This document shows positions 46,341-57,300 of a DNA stretch of 64,000 nt, one piece after another. The stretch covers positions 40,288,869 to 40,352,868 of the forward strand of contig NC_061514.1 of NCBI RefSeq assembly GCF_022539505.1, in the 5' to 3' direction. This stretch comes from Lolium rigidum. Its lineage: Eukaryota; Streptophyta; Magnoliopsida; Poales; Poaceae. The position numbers were made by a program, and so were the translations under genes. Each line of letters opens with the position of its first letter. The first letter of the stretch is position 1. A model generated the notes under the pieces. It did not search any database. It was not told the origin of the DNA and saw only the letters and a program-made list of their open reading frames with translations.

Positions 46341-46805
46341 TATCATCCCACCCCCTCACCCGTATGCCAAATCGAACCTTCCTACACCAGGACAATGGAG
46401 CGCGCTGCCACCGCCACCTTCCTTCGCGACGGCCGCATGCCTCCACGCTCCACGCATCCCCAGCACCAGCAGCAGAACCCGCTTCGGCGTGGACACGCAC
46501 CCGGCCGCGGAGCCTACGGGAGGACCCGCGCCTCATCGAGGAGGAGGAGCCGCCGCATCGAGGAGGAGGAGGAGCCGCCACATCGAGGAGGAAGAGGAGC
46601 CGCGCTTCCCTGGACACGGAGGGATGGAGAACCTGGACATGGAGGCATAGAGCTCCTGCTTCTTCCTCCACCCATGACGTCATCCTCTGCTTCTTCCTTG
46701 ACCCCTGCCGTCAGTGAGCATGCACAACGCCTCCTCTCCCCTCCTTGAAATGACCTGGAAAACATACACTTGAAATGAATGAACATACCCTTGCCGTCGG
46801 TGAGG
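46341..46805. other. GC-rich sequence with overlapping frames, no recognised gene
   Basis: Repeated gaggaggagg and cgccgc tracts generate overlapping frames in several phases on both strands. None shows a domain. It may be the interior of the truncated CACTA element. Confidence 0.4.
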
Positions 46806-47130
46806 GCATCTCCAGCGGCGCGACGCAAACGGATGCTGGGCGACCGTTTGTGTCCGCCGTGACCAAAAATGCGTCATGCACCACCTCAAGCGGGGCGACG
46901 CAAAGTGACCGGGCTGTCCGCAGAGACGCAAACCTGGCCCAAATATGCGCCAGGTTTGCGTCTCTGCGGACGCTGCGCGGACGCGCAAAGTGTCCGCTCG
47001 GTCCTCGCACGGGCCCGCCTGGCAGTGGCACAACTGTTTCGTCTTCCGCGGCATTACTTGCGGGCGGCGCGCCGCAGCCTTTGCAGGGCCGCGTTAATGG
47101 CGTGCCTCGGTGACGAGGGTGCTCCTCGAC
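46806..47130. other. Harbinger-like terminus sequence with a perfect hairpin
   Basis: It starts gggcatctccagcggcgcg, a motif shared in style with 44144 and 24209. A perfect 22-bp inverted repeat lies at 46917-46938 and 46949-46970 with a 10-base loop. No protein-coding gene is recognised. Confidence 0.5.
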
Positions 47131-47167
47131 AATGCCCTCCGATTGGGGCTTAGGGTTGATGGAATCC

Positions 47168-47649
47168 TGTAGGCTGACACGAGACATCGGTTAACAGACA
47201 AGCGGGGAAAGCGATTTACCCAGGTTCAGGGCCCTCGATGAGGTAACAACCCTACGTCCTGCCTGTCTGATCTTGATTATGAAAATATCGGGTTACCATG
47301 GGGTGCCGAAGGTTTCGGCTAAGATCTCGTCGAGAGGCTAAGTGCTACGGTGACCTAGCTCTAGACTTCTGGTGGCTAAAGTTGCTAAGATTGATTGTGT
47401 CCCTCGGCAGCCCCTCTCCTGGCCTTTATATAGGAGGCCAGGTCTCAAGAGATCTGTCCGGATACGACTAGGTTTACAAAAATACCTAGCCCTAAACTTT
47501 CCTTGTTCGGCTCTTCATCTTGTACTTCAAAGAATCTTCTCCTGCACCGCCTTAGTGGCCCACCTTGCCATCGAGTATCTTCATGGGCCTCCAGTTGGAC
47601 CGTACAGGATAGGTCAATGTTGGTTACCCGAAGGGTAATACCCACGTCA
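47168..47649 (+). repeat. E4 LTR (Tat-like Ty3/gypsy)
   Basis: It starts TGTAGGCTGACACGAG and ends about CCCACGTCA, roughly 482 bp. A TATATAG box lies at about 47427-47434. Only one copy is present, so the boundaries are inferred from the TG..CA ends and from the change to the leader repeat region. The other LTR and the target duplication are not in the window. Confidence 0.6.
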
Positions 47650-48696
47650 GTAGTCCCCGAGTGTCTCGCCGAAGATTTTTCGGGTAGAGACTTAAAGCAT
47701 GCCAACACTGAATGTTCTTCTCCCTTGATTGTTCTGGTCCATCTTGTAATAGCTTCATCTTCTTTTATCGGGTGCGCGTCCTGCGCTCCCGATGGGAGTA
47801 GCCCCCAAGTCTATATACGGATGCTTGCAATCCGTGTGTAGACTCAAGTTGTACTACTCGATTGTTTTCCTCTGCCGAAGTTTCTTGCAAATCTTCATAA
47901 ACCATCCGATAAATTCATGTCAAGGCTTGTGTTCTCCCAATAAGATTTAATGCGTAAAGGATAATGAGTAACGTGCCCAGCTTTTGCTGGTTAACTGTCG
48001 TTGACAAAACAACGTTACCCTACACAGAATCAAGTCCCCGGGCATGATCCTGGAGCACAAAAAACTTTTATCGGGTGCGCGTCCTACGCTCCCGATGGGA
48101 GTAGCCCCCGAGTCTGGGCACGGACGCTTGTGATCGGGTGCAGACTCGAGCCAAACAAACTGTTCTTTTCTTCAAATGCTTCTTAACGATCTTCTTTCTT
48201 GAAAAATCTTCGAGTTCATGTTTATCGGGCCCGCGTCCTGCGCTCCCGATGGGAGTAGCCCCCGAGTCTAGGTGCGGATGCCTGCAATCCGTGCGTAGAC
48301 TCAAGTTGACCACTCGACAATTTTGTTCCTTCGACTCCTCAATCGAGCTTTAAGACGTCAGTGATGACGCAACTACTGGTGCAGTCCTGACATGAAAAGA
48401 CACGGCCTGTTGGGCCCATCCTACTCCAGTGTGGTCCTGTTTTTTGAGAAACGACTGCTTCCTGCGCGCGGTTACCAAAACGTCTCCTCGATTCTCGCGA
48501 CTTGTTGATGAAAAAGAGACTCTTCCAGCAAATTGAGGACACGTGCCCATTCAATCCTTGCCTCCGCATCTTATAATCTCTCGTGGCTAATCTTTTCCTT
48601 CTTACGCCTCACCATTACATTCTTGCCTTCCTCGTTCTTCTTCCGCACCCAAACCTACTGCGCCGCCGTCAAAACTAGATCCCGCGAGAATCTGAG
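47650..48696 (+). repeat. E4 leader with three hairpin-forming repeats of about 88 bp
   Basis: Units at 47763-47851, 48066-48151 and 48221-48308 share ttatcgggtgcgcgtcctgcgctcccgatggg, agtagccccc and a terminal hairpin closed by agtct and agact. They are spaced 303 and 155 bp apart. No coding frame is present before 48697. A good primer site could not be placed. Confidence 0.75.
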
Positions 48697-50391
48697 ATGG
48701 GGAAGAAGAAGATCTCCACCACAGCTACGGATGCTACGAGCAGCGGTGCCGCCGCCAAATCCGGTGTGAATCCTCCAAAAAGGAGCACCCCACATGCTCC
48801 TTCTCTAGCTCCGGCGCCGCCAGCGCCATCGAGTTCTGCCGCCGGGTCCGCCCCCGGCGATTGGCCTACTTCCACTACTACGAAGCGGGACGAGAAGAAG
48901 GCTAAAAGCCTCGGATACATCCCTTCCGAGGAGGGGAATGTTATTCTTCCAGGTGCGATCTCACGGCCCAATCCCCCTGCTGGTTTTACCGTGATGTTCT
49001 TATCATTTTTGCATCGAGGTCTTTCGCTTCCTGCCCACAAATTCCTTCATCATCTCCTTCAACTTTTATGAGATCCAGTTATGGCAGTTAACTCCCAACT
49101 CTATCCTCCATCTTGCCATTTTTTTAACTCTCTGCGAATCATTCCTGGGCATCAAACCACACTTCGGCCTATGGAAGAAAATCTTCTTCGTGAAAAGATA
49201 CAACTGTAGTGGCGGATATTTCGTTATTGGTGTAATTGGTTTCGTTGCCCGTAAAGAAGTGAAGTACTTCAATTTCCCAATGAGGGAGTCTGTACAAGGG
49301 TCGAGACTGAAGTGGTTCTACATTAGAGACTGTTCGACTGCCGAACTCCAGCTTCCTCGCTTCTCCGATGTCCTTGAAGCCAAGCCTAAACAATCTTGGA
49401 AAAATACCCTTTCACCCGAAGAAAAGGCAGCAGTCGATAGATTATTTGCCAGATTCCTTCGGATCAAGGGAGCCGATGGCCAAACCATGATAGGCACAGA
49501 AGTAGCTGCTGTATTCTTGAAACGTCGAGTCCAGCCAATCATGGCCAGAGCTCACCCGATGTGGTTGTATTCAGGTCCCAAGGACGAGACCAGGATAAAT
49601 GCTGCCGAACTATCTGAAAAAGAGTTACTTGATGAAGTTCGTCGTCTCACCCACTTCAGTCAGGAGGACTTAATTCCTCTCATATCTTCTCACATTCCTT
49701 TTGATGCTGATCACCCACCAACCGAGGTAATCCCTTGCTCTCGCATTCTCATTGTGCTGTTTTCCTTGGTTAATACAACTGTGGTTGCACTTACTTGTTT
49801 TACCCTTGACAGAATCTCATAGATCCTGATTATGCGCAAGACCTGCCGAATGATACTTCCGAAAAGGGAGATTCCTCAGTCCCCGTGAGGTTCCATACCG
49901 AAGGAAACACGAGCTCGGAAGCAGAGCATGATGACCCAATAAATCCTAAAGCCATCCTTATCGACCCCAAATCTGCAACCAATGATATTAGCGACACAGC
50001 GGGATCGATGCACGATGATGATGCTGATCACGCTGCCTTTGTTGATGCAGCTGCGGAGGAAGCCGAAGCTCTGCCTTCGAAGAGGTCATCCGGCGGTTTT
50101 GCCGATGAGGATGATCTTTGGGATCTGTAAGTCCTTGATTTTCCTTTATTTTTGCCTCTACCATTCTCTGTTTTAACCCTGCAAACCACTTTCTTCCATA
50201 GTGATGAAGACTTCATCGAGCCTCCGCCCAAGAAGCCTAGAACCGGAGCCGCCCCGCCGGATCTTGCAGCTTCTGAGGCTTCGGCCCCTGCCACAATCCT
50301 CGTGGCCCAAATGTCGACTCCTTCTTCCCTTTCCAAAGGGAAGAATATTCCTTCGGCTGATGCTGCAGCAGCTCCCCCTTCTGGAAATCCT
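48697..50391 (+). pseudogene. E4 gene 1: putative gypsy-type transposon protein (Transposase_28-like), spliced, one frameshift
   Basis: Exon 1 (48697-49726) starts MGKKKISTTATDATSSG, runs through a Pro/Ala/Ser-rich region and then GFTVMFLSFLHRGLSLPAHK. After a one-base shift near 49069 it continues with ILHLAIFLTLCESFLGIKPH and RESVQGSRLKWFYIRD. These blocks match the plant family named putative gypsy type transposon (PF04195), an extra protein of Tat-lineage and other elements. Introns 49727-49812 and 50127-50201 have GT and AG ends and preserve the frame. Exon 2 is 49813-50126 and exon 3 is 50202-50391, acidic then Pro/Ala-rich. A third intron starts at 50392 and E5 is inserted 9 bp into it. 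The rest of E4 is not seen. Confidence 0.72.
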
Positions 50392-50400
50392 GTAAGTCTT

Positions 50401-52147
50401 TGATACGTCTCCGACGTATCGATAATTTCTTATGTTCCATGCTACTTTATTGATGATATCTACATGTTTTATGCATACTTTATGTCATTATTATGCGTTT
50501 TCCGGAACTAACCTATTAACAAGATGCCGAAGTGCCAGTTCTCGTTTTCTCGCTGTTTTTGGTTTCGAAATCCTAGTAACGAAATATTCTCGGAATTGGA
50601 CGAAATCAACGCCCAGGTTCCTATTTTGCCCGGAAGCATCCAGAACACTCGACAGCCGCCAGAGGAGAGCCATAGGGGGCCCACACATGGTGGTGGCGCG
50701 GCCAGGGCTGGGCCCGCGCCCCCCTGTTGTTTGGTCGCCTCGTTGACCCTCCGACTCCGCCTCTTCGCCTATTTAAAGGTCCCTGACCTAAAACCCGAGA
50801 CGGCATAAGCCACGGTACGAGAAAAGTTCCAGAGCCGCCGCCATCGCGAAGCCAAGATCTGGGGGACAGAGTCTCGCGTTCCGGCACGCCGCCGGACGGG
50901 GAAGTGCCCCCGGAAGGCTTCTCCATCGACACCGCTGCCATCTCCACCACCATCTTCATCACCGCTGCTGTCTCCCATGAGGAGGGAGTAGTTCTCCATC
51001 GAGGCTCGGGGCTGTACCGGTAGCTATGTGGTTAATCTCTCTCCTATGTACTTCAATACAATAATCTCATGAGCTGCCTTACATGATTGAGATTCATATG
51101 ATGATGCTTGTAATCTATATGTCATTATGCTAGTCAAGTGGGTTTTACTTATGTGATCTCCGGAGACTCCTTGTCCCACGTGTGTAAAGGTGACAAGTGT
51201 GTGCACCGTGTGGGTCTCTTAGGCTATATTTCACGAGAATACTTATTCACCGTTATGAATGGCGTAATGAAGTGCTTATTCATATCTCTTTATGATTGCA
51301 ATGTGTTTTGTATCACAATTTATCTATGTGCTACTCTAGTGATGTTATTAAAGTAGTTTTATTCCTCCCGCACGGTGTAATGGTGACAAGTGTGTGCATC
51401 CGTGTTAGTACTTGGCGTAGGCTATGATTATGATCTCTTGTAGATTATGAAGTTAACTATTGCTATGATGGTATTGATGTGATCTATTCCTCCTACATGG
51501 TGTGAAGGTGACGAGTGTGCATGCTATGTTAGTACTTGGTTTAGTCGTGTCGATCTTTCATGCACTCTAAGGTTATTTAAATATGAACATTGAATTGTGG
51601 AGCTTGTTAACTCCGGCATTGAGGGTTTGTGTAATCCTACGCAATGTGTTCATCATCCAACAAGAGAGTGTAGAGTATGCATTTATCTATTCCGTTATGT
51701 GATCAAAGTTGAGAGTGTCCACTAGTGAAAGTCTAATCCCTAGGTCTTGTTCCTAAATATCGCTATCGCTGCTTGTTTACTCGTTTTACTGCGTTACTAC
51801 TCGCTGCGTTACTACTGCTTGTTTACTTCCTACAATATTACTACCATCAACCGCACGCCAGTAAGCTATTTTCCGGCGCCGTACTACTCGCTCATATTTA
51901 TTCATACCACTTGTATTTCACTATCTCTTCGCCGAACTAGTGCACCTATTAGGTGTGTTGGGGACACAAGAGACTTCTTACTTTGTGGTTGCAGTGGTTG
52001 CATGAGAGGGATATCTTTGACCTCTTCCTCCCCGAGTTCGATAAACCTTGGGTGATCCACTTAAGGGAAAACTTGCTGCTGTTCTACAAACCTCTGCTCT
52101 TGGAGGCCCAACACTGCCTACAAGAATAGAAGCACCCGTAGACATCA
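50401..52147 (+). repeat. E5 5' LTR
   Basis: This is 1747 bp, the same length as the E2 5' LTR, ending GTAGACATCA. A TATTTAAAGG box lies at 50770-50779 where E2 has TATATAAAGG. An internal agctattttccggcgccgt at 51864-51882 copies the LTR/primer-site junction. Confidence 0.93.
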
Positions 52148-52157
52148 AGCTATTTTC

Positions 52158-52177
52158 TGGCGCCGTTGCCGGGGAGG
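52158..52177 (+). promoter_or_regulatory. E5 primer-binding site, tRNA-Asp
   Basis: TGGCGCCGTTGCCGGGGAGG lies 10 bases after the LTR end and matches the tRNA-Asp 3' complement. A second core, CGGCGCCGTTG, is at about 52227-52237. Confidence 0.9.
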
Positions 52178-52312
52178 AAAGGTAAAAGGTACTCACACTC
52201 CGGATCTCGGCTACTAAGCTATTTTCCGGCGCCGTTGTAAGTACTCGAAGCTATTTCCTTTAGATCCTGCAATTGCATCTTTTTTGTTTCTTGTTTACAC
52301 TAGTTAGGCATA

Positions 52313-53059
52313 ATGGACAACAATAAAAATATGAGAGATCTTTATGAACTTTATCTTGAATTAGGACATGATGTGTTTGAAGAAAGAATTAAGAAACCCA
52401 TGGAACTTTATATGCATGCTAATGGGAATGTTATTACTATGAATGCTTTGAACACCATTGTTGCTAATGCTATGGAAAATTCTAAGCTTGGGGAAGCTGG
52501 TTTTGATGAGCATGATATTTTTAGTCCCCCAAGCATTGAGGAGAAAATTTACTTTGATGATACTTTGCCTCCCATTTATGATGATTATAATGATAGTAGC
52601 CTTTTGTTACCACCTGTTATGGAGGATAAATTTGATTATGATTACAATATACCTCCTATATTTGATAGCTACTTTGTTGAATTTGCTCCCACTACAATTA
52701 ATAAGAATGACTATGCTTATGTTGGGAGTAGTAATTATTTTATGCATGAGACTCATGATAAGAATGCTTTAAGTGATAGTTATATTGTTGAGTTTGCTCA
52801 TGATGCTACTGAAAGTTATTATGAGAGAGGAAAATATGGTTGTAGAAATTTTCATGTTACTAAAACACCTCTCTATGTGCTGAAATTTTTTAAGCTACAC
52901 TTGTTTTATCTTTCTATGCTTGTTGCATTATGCTTCTTGAACTTGTTTATTTACAAGATTCCTTTTCATAGGAAGCATGTTAGACTTAAATGCGTTTTGA
53001 ATTTGCCTCTTGATGCTCTCTTTTGCTTCAAATACTATTTCTTGCGAGTGCATCATTAA
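52313..53059 (+). CDS. E5 ORF: intact conserved protein of pol-less Athila-like elements (248 aa), function unknown
   Basis: The frame begins MDNNKNMRDLYELYLELGHD 165 bases after the LTR and is open to 53059. Residues 1-65 are helical-looking and conserved (ERIKKPMELYMHANGN, NTIVANAMENSKLGE). Residues 65-165 are acidic with repeated PPVMEDKFDYDYN-like motifs rich in D, Y and N. Residues about 192-214 form a strongly hydrophobic stretch (LHLFYLSMLVALCFLNLFIY), a candidate membrane helix, followed by a basic, Cys-containing tail (KHVRLKCVLNLPLDALFCF). E2 encodes the same protein with one nonsense change. It shares no motif with Gag, protease, polymerase or Athila ORF3. It occupies the place of gag. 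Confidence 0.8.
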   Translation: MDNNKNMRDLYELYLELGHDVFEERIKKPMELYMHANGNVITMNALNTIVANAMENSKLGEAGFDEHDIFSPPSIEEKIYFDDTLPPIYDDYNDSSLLLPPVMEDKFDYDYNIPPIFDSYFVEFAPTTINKNDYAYVGSSNYFMHETHDKNALSDSYIVEFAHDATESYYERGKYGCRNFHVTKTPLYVLKFFKLHLFYLSMLVALCFLNLFIYKIPFHRKHVRLKCVLNLPLDALFCFKYYFLRVHH

Positions 53060-54340
53060 AATTGCTGAGCCCATCTTAATGGCTATAAAGAAAGAACTTC
53101 TTGGGAGATAACCCATGTATTTATTTTACTACAGCAATTTTTGTTTTGTTGAGTCTTGGAAGTTGTTTACTATTGTAGCAACCTCTCCTTATCATGTTTT
53201 TGTGCCAAGTAAAGTTTCTATGCTAAAGTTGATGTTATATTTGGGATCGCTGCGCAGAAACAGCATTGTTGTCTGTCACGAATTCTGGCATAAGTCTCTG
53301 TAAAAAATTCTAAAAAATCTGCAAAATTACGAGCGTGATCCTCAGATATGTACGCAACTTTCATTAGTTTTGAGATTTTCCATTTGAGCAAGTTAAGTGC
53401 CCCTTTCAGGTTCGTCTTTACGGACTGTTCTATTTTTGACAGATTCTGCCTTTTATTTCGCATTGCCGCTTTTGCTTTGTTGAATGGATTTATTTGTTCC
53501 ATTAACTTTCAGAAGTTTTGTGCAATGTCCAGAAGTGTTAAGAATGATTGTGTCACCTCTGAACATTTGAATTTTGATTATGCACTAACCCTCTAATGAG
53601 TTTGCTTGAAGTTTGGTGTGGCAGAAGTTTTCAAGGGTCAAGAGAGGAGTATGATATACTATGATCAAGAGGAGTGAAAGCTCTAAGCTTGGGGATGCCC
53701 CCGTGGTTCACCCCTGCATATTCTAAGAAGACTCAAGCGTCTAAGCTTGGGGATGCCCAAGGCATCCCCTTCTTCATCGACAACATCATCAGGTTCCTCC
53801 CCTGAAACTATATTTTTATTCAGTCACATCTTATGTTCTTTACTTGGAGCGTCTGTTTGTTTTTGTTTTTGTTTTTGTTTTAATAAGTTCATCCTTGTGT
53901 GGGAGAGAGACACGCTCCGCTGGTTCATATGAACACATGTGTTCTTAGCTTTTAATGTTCATGGCGAAGGTTGAAACTGCTTCGTTAATTGTTATATGGT
54001 TGGAAACAGAAAATGCTACATGTAGTAATTGGTAAAATGTCTTGGATAATGTGATACTTGGCAATTTTTGTGCTCATGTTTAAGCTCTTGCATCATATAC
54101 TTTGCACCCATTAATGAAGAAATACATAGAGCTTGCTAAAATTTGGTTTGCATATTTGGTCTCTCTAAGGTCTAGATAATTCTAGTATTGAGTTTTGAAC
54201 AACAAGGAAGACGGTGTAAAGTCTTATAATATTTACAATATGTCTTTTATGTGAGTTTTGCTGCACCGGTTCATCCTTGTGTTTGTTTCAAATAACCTTG
54301 CTAGCCTAAGCCTTGTATCGAGAGGGAATACTTCTCATGC
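53060..54340 (+). other. E5 internal noncoding region
   Basis: It parallels the E2 region 4140-5445 in reverse. Two aagcttggggatgc polypurine-like units lie at 53689-53760. The sequence ends at the CACTA insertion, whose duplication tgc is at 54338-54340. Confidence 0.8.
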
Positions 54341-57300
54341 CACTACAAGAAAAACGTCATGTAGAGACATCTAAGTTAGAGGCTAGAGACGCTAAATTTC
54401 ATCTCTATGTTGTTGTAAAGACGCTACTATAAAGCGTCACAGGAACGTCTTATTATGCACCGTCTCAAATTTTTTAAAGACGCACGGGTCAGCGTCTCAA
54501 GAATAGAGTGAGACGTTTTCAAAAGCGTGTTTATGCTAATATAGACGCTTTGTAGATGCTCAACGTATGGTCTCAATTAACATTGAGTCGTTTTATTGCA
54601 TAATTGAATGGATATTATTTTGTGTTGTTTATATATAAATCCATTCTTCAAATCTTTGAAAAATCTGCCGCAGTGCATATCATATGATGGAAATCAAATT
54701 CCAGCCATCACAAAACAAAAAGCATTAAACACTCGCTGCAAACAATATCGATTATATTATTTGGTGCTAACTGTAATACTTTACAAGTCAAACGTACATC
54801 CTTACAAAATATTCGCATACATGACTGAACAAGTCCATAAAATTTCCGTATGTAGTTTCCTAACTATTGTGAATTTATCTATAAGATTTGAAATCATCTG
54901 CTCTTCAGTTCACTTCCTCCGTAGACATTGTTTGATCTCCATGTTGCACAGCTTGAAAAACCATCGCAAAGTAAAGCTGCAGAGGAACAACCACACGACC
55001 AAAAACAATTGGTGAACTATTAACAATTTGCAGCAATTTAATGTGCTTATGATCTTTGAGTAAATACCTTGCGAAGCTGGAAAAGTTTATCCTCGAGTTA
55101 CAGTCCGATTGGAGACATATACAGTAATACACACATGTAGTAGATTAGTTCAGCAAATCAGATTCTGTTCGTAGACAAATAACATGTCCCAGATCGAGGA
55201 AGTTTAGGGCATTACAAAAATAAAAATAGAAGTTACTTTAGGGCGTTTAAATAATTAAAAAGAAGAAGTTACTTTCTTCTGCTGGATGCGATTGATGCCC
55301 TCCGCTGTTGTAGCACCTCCATGTGTTGGATTGTTTATTATCTTCAGTGTGAAAACTACAATGACATCCATTACCTGTATGCAAATACAAACAACAAAAT
55401 CATAATTCACTAATCAGTTGTATCTCTACTACTAATAAAAGAGCAAACAAGAATTTTTCTAAAGCCACACCATCTACTGTACACAGAACGATTATCACCG
55501 CGTGATTAGGCCCACTAAACACAATCTAACAGCCACCATTGGCCTAATGCGTTGCCTGTGTGCGCTTTGCATTTTTGATTGACTGACCGTACTCCACCCG
55601 CAGAGGATAATGTGAAACTTTCCGTCCCGCCTTGGAGAAATAATTCTCTCGCACGATCTCCTCCCTAATTTTCTCACATTCCCTATTTCCCTTCTTTCCT
55701 TCCCTAACCGGCTGGCCTAATCCCTAGCTCCCTGCCATCGTCACGCTCCGCCAGCCATCCTCGCCGCTCTCATGAAGTCTCATGAACGATTCTTGCCAAC
55801 GCGGCTGCAACGGACACCGACGACCCCACGCTGGAGGCGCTGAGGACATCGTAGTTTGGTCGGCCCCACCCCCGCCTAGGTGAGATCCAGCACCACCACG
55901 GCCGCCGGCGCCCGGCGCCACCACCGCCAAGGCGAGATCCAGCACTACCTCGGTCACGCCGCCCTCCTCACCACATAGTCGTGCGCGCCCGTCTGTCATC
56001 CACCGCGTCCTCGCCGCCGGCAGCCCGCCTGTCCGCTCGCGTATTCCCATCGAGGAACCGTCGTCGCCCGTTATCCGTCCGCAGCATATCCAGTCCCGGC
56101 CGCCAGGGAGTCTCTTCGCTGGGGCTCAAGCACAAACACCCTGCTCTGTGCTTCTCCGCTGGTGCAGTCGTACAAACACCCTGCAAGTACGTAGCCTGCA
56201 ATCCAATTGCTGATGTGTTTCTCTGCACTTAATTTTAGCCCATTTCTTATGGTGGCTTGAAGAAGCATCATTTTGCAGTATTATAGCTCAGAATTAGATA
56301 TTACTGTAATGCAAAATACTTGCATGTGTCAGTCATTTGAATTTGAAATGTTCTTACGGAGCATCATGTTAACTGCAAATGTCAATCAGGTCATCCAATT
56401 TAACATAGAAATCTCAAATATTTTCAGCAAGTTGTCACTCAAGGTAGAGAAGTATATTTTTGAATTAAGATCTGATAGCTAACAACATTGGAACAAATTC
56501 ACAGAAATTGCAGTCATTACCACTGGAGGACTGCCTGCAGATTTCCCAAGAAAATTAAATCGAGATATCACCATATGTTCAAAATTACATGTTAATTCGA
56601 AGAACCTCCATTAGACAGTCAGCAAATCCTTCTCCAACTGAGCGGATAAAAATTAGAGATGGTGAATATGACTCAGCTGGCCGATGCTTGCATGTACATA
56701 GTGATTAAAATGGCTAATTCTGCAGGTTTTGTACATAAAGTAGCACATTCATATGTCCAATTAAGTTTTTTGCAAAAAAAAAGTGCTATTGAGTTGTAAT
56801 GTACTCTCTCTGACTATATACTGCTTATTCGGTCTTCTGGAGCTGCTACACCAATCAGTTTGATTGGCATGTGTGTATTATGTAATAAGCAAATTTGTCA
56901 TCAAGGTTTGTGAAGTCACTATAATATTGGTTTTTAGGTTTCTTCTTGTATGTATGACCGGTATTTTTTGCAGGTCCAAGCTTTGCCATGTGTAACGATT
57001 CATGGATTTGATTGGTGGCTGTGGAGGTATATGTGATATTTGTCCACAGTTGTGTTTGGCTAATTTATTTCTGTTGTCATGTATAGATATGTGGAAAATA
57101 ATTTTAGCAATGAAGGGTATAAATTTAAGATATACCTCAAGTGTACCATCTGTGTACTATGGCTGTCTATTATTTGTGACGATATGATATGAGAAATTAA
57201 GATGAACTTTTGTGACAATGAGAAGTCAATCATAATTATTAAGTGCCCATTTGTTATGTGGTTTCACAAGGACACCAGGTTTCTTTGGTTTATAATTTGG

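Noticed and set aside
46396..46748. Arginine- and glutamate-rich frames
   Set aside because: Generated by gaggag and cgccgc repeats in several phases. No conserved domain.
52158..52177. tRNA-Asp gene
   Set aside because: Only the 18-20 base complement of the tRNA 3' end is present, as expected for a primer-binding site. No cloverleaf exists.
54608..55015. Possible gene in the left part of the CACTA element
   Set aside because: AT-rich frame without motif or codon pattern, and no transposase similarity.
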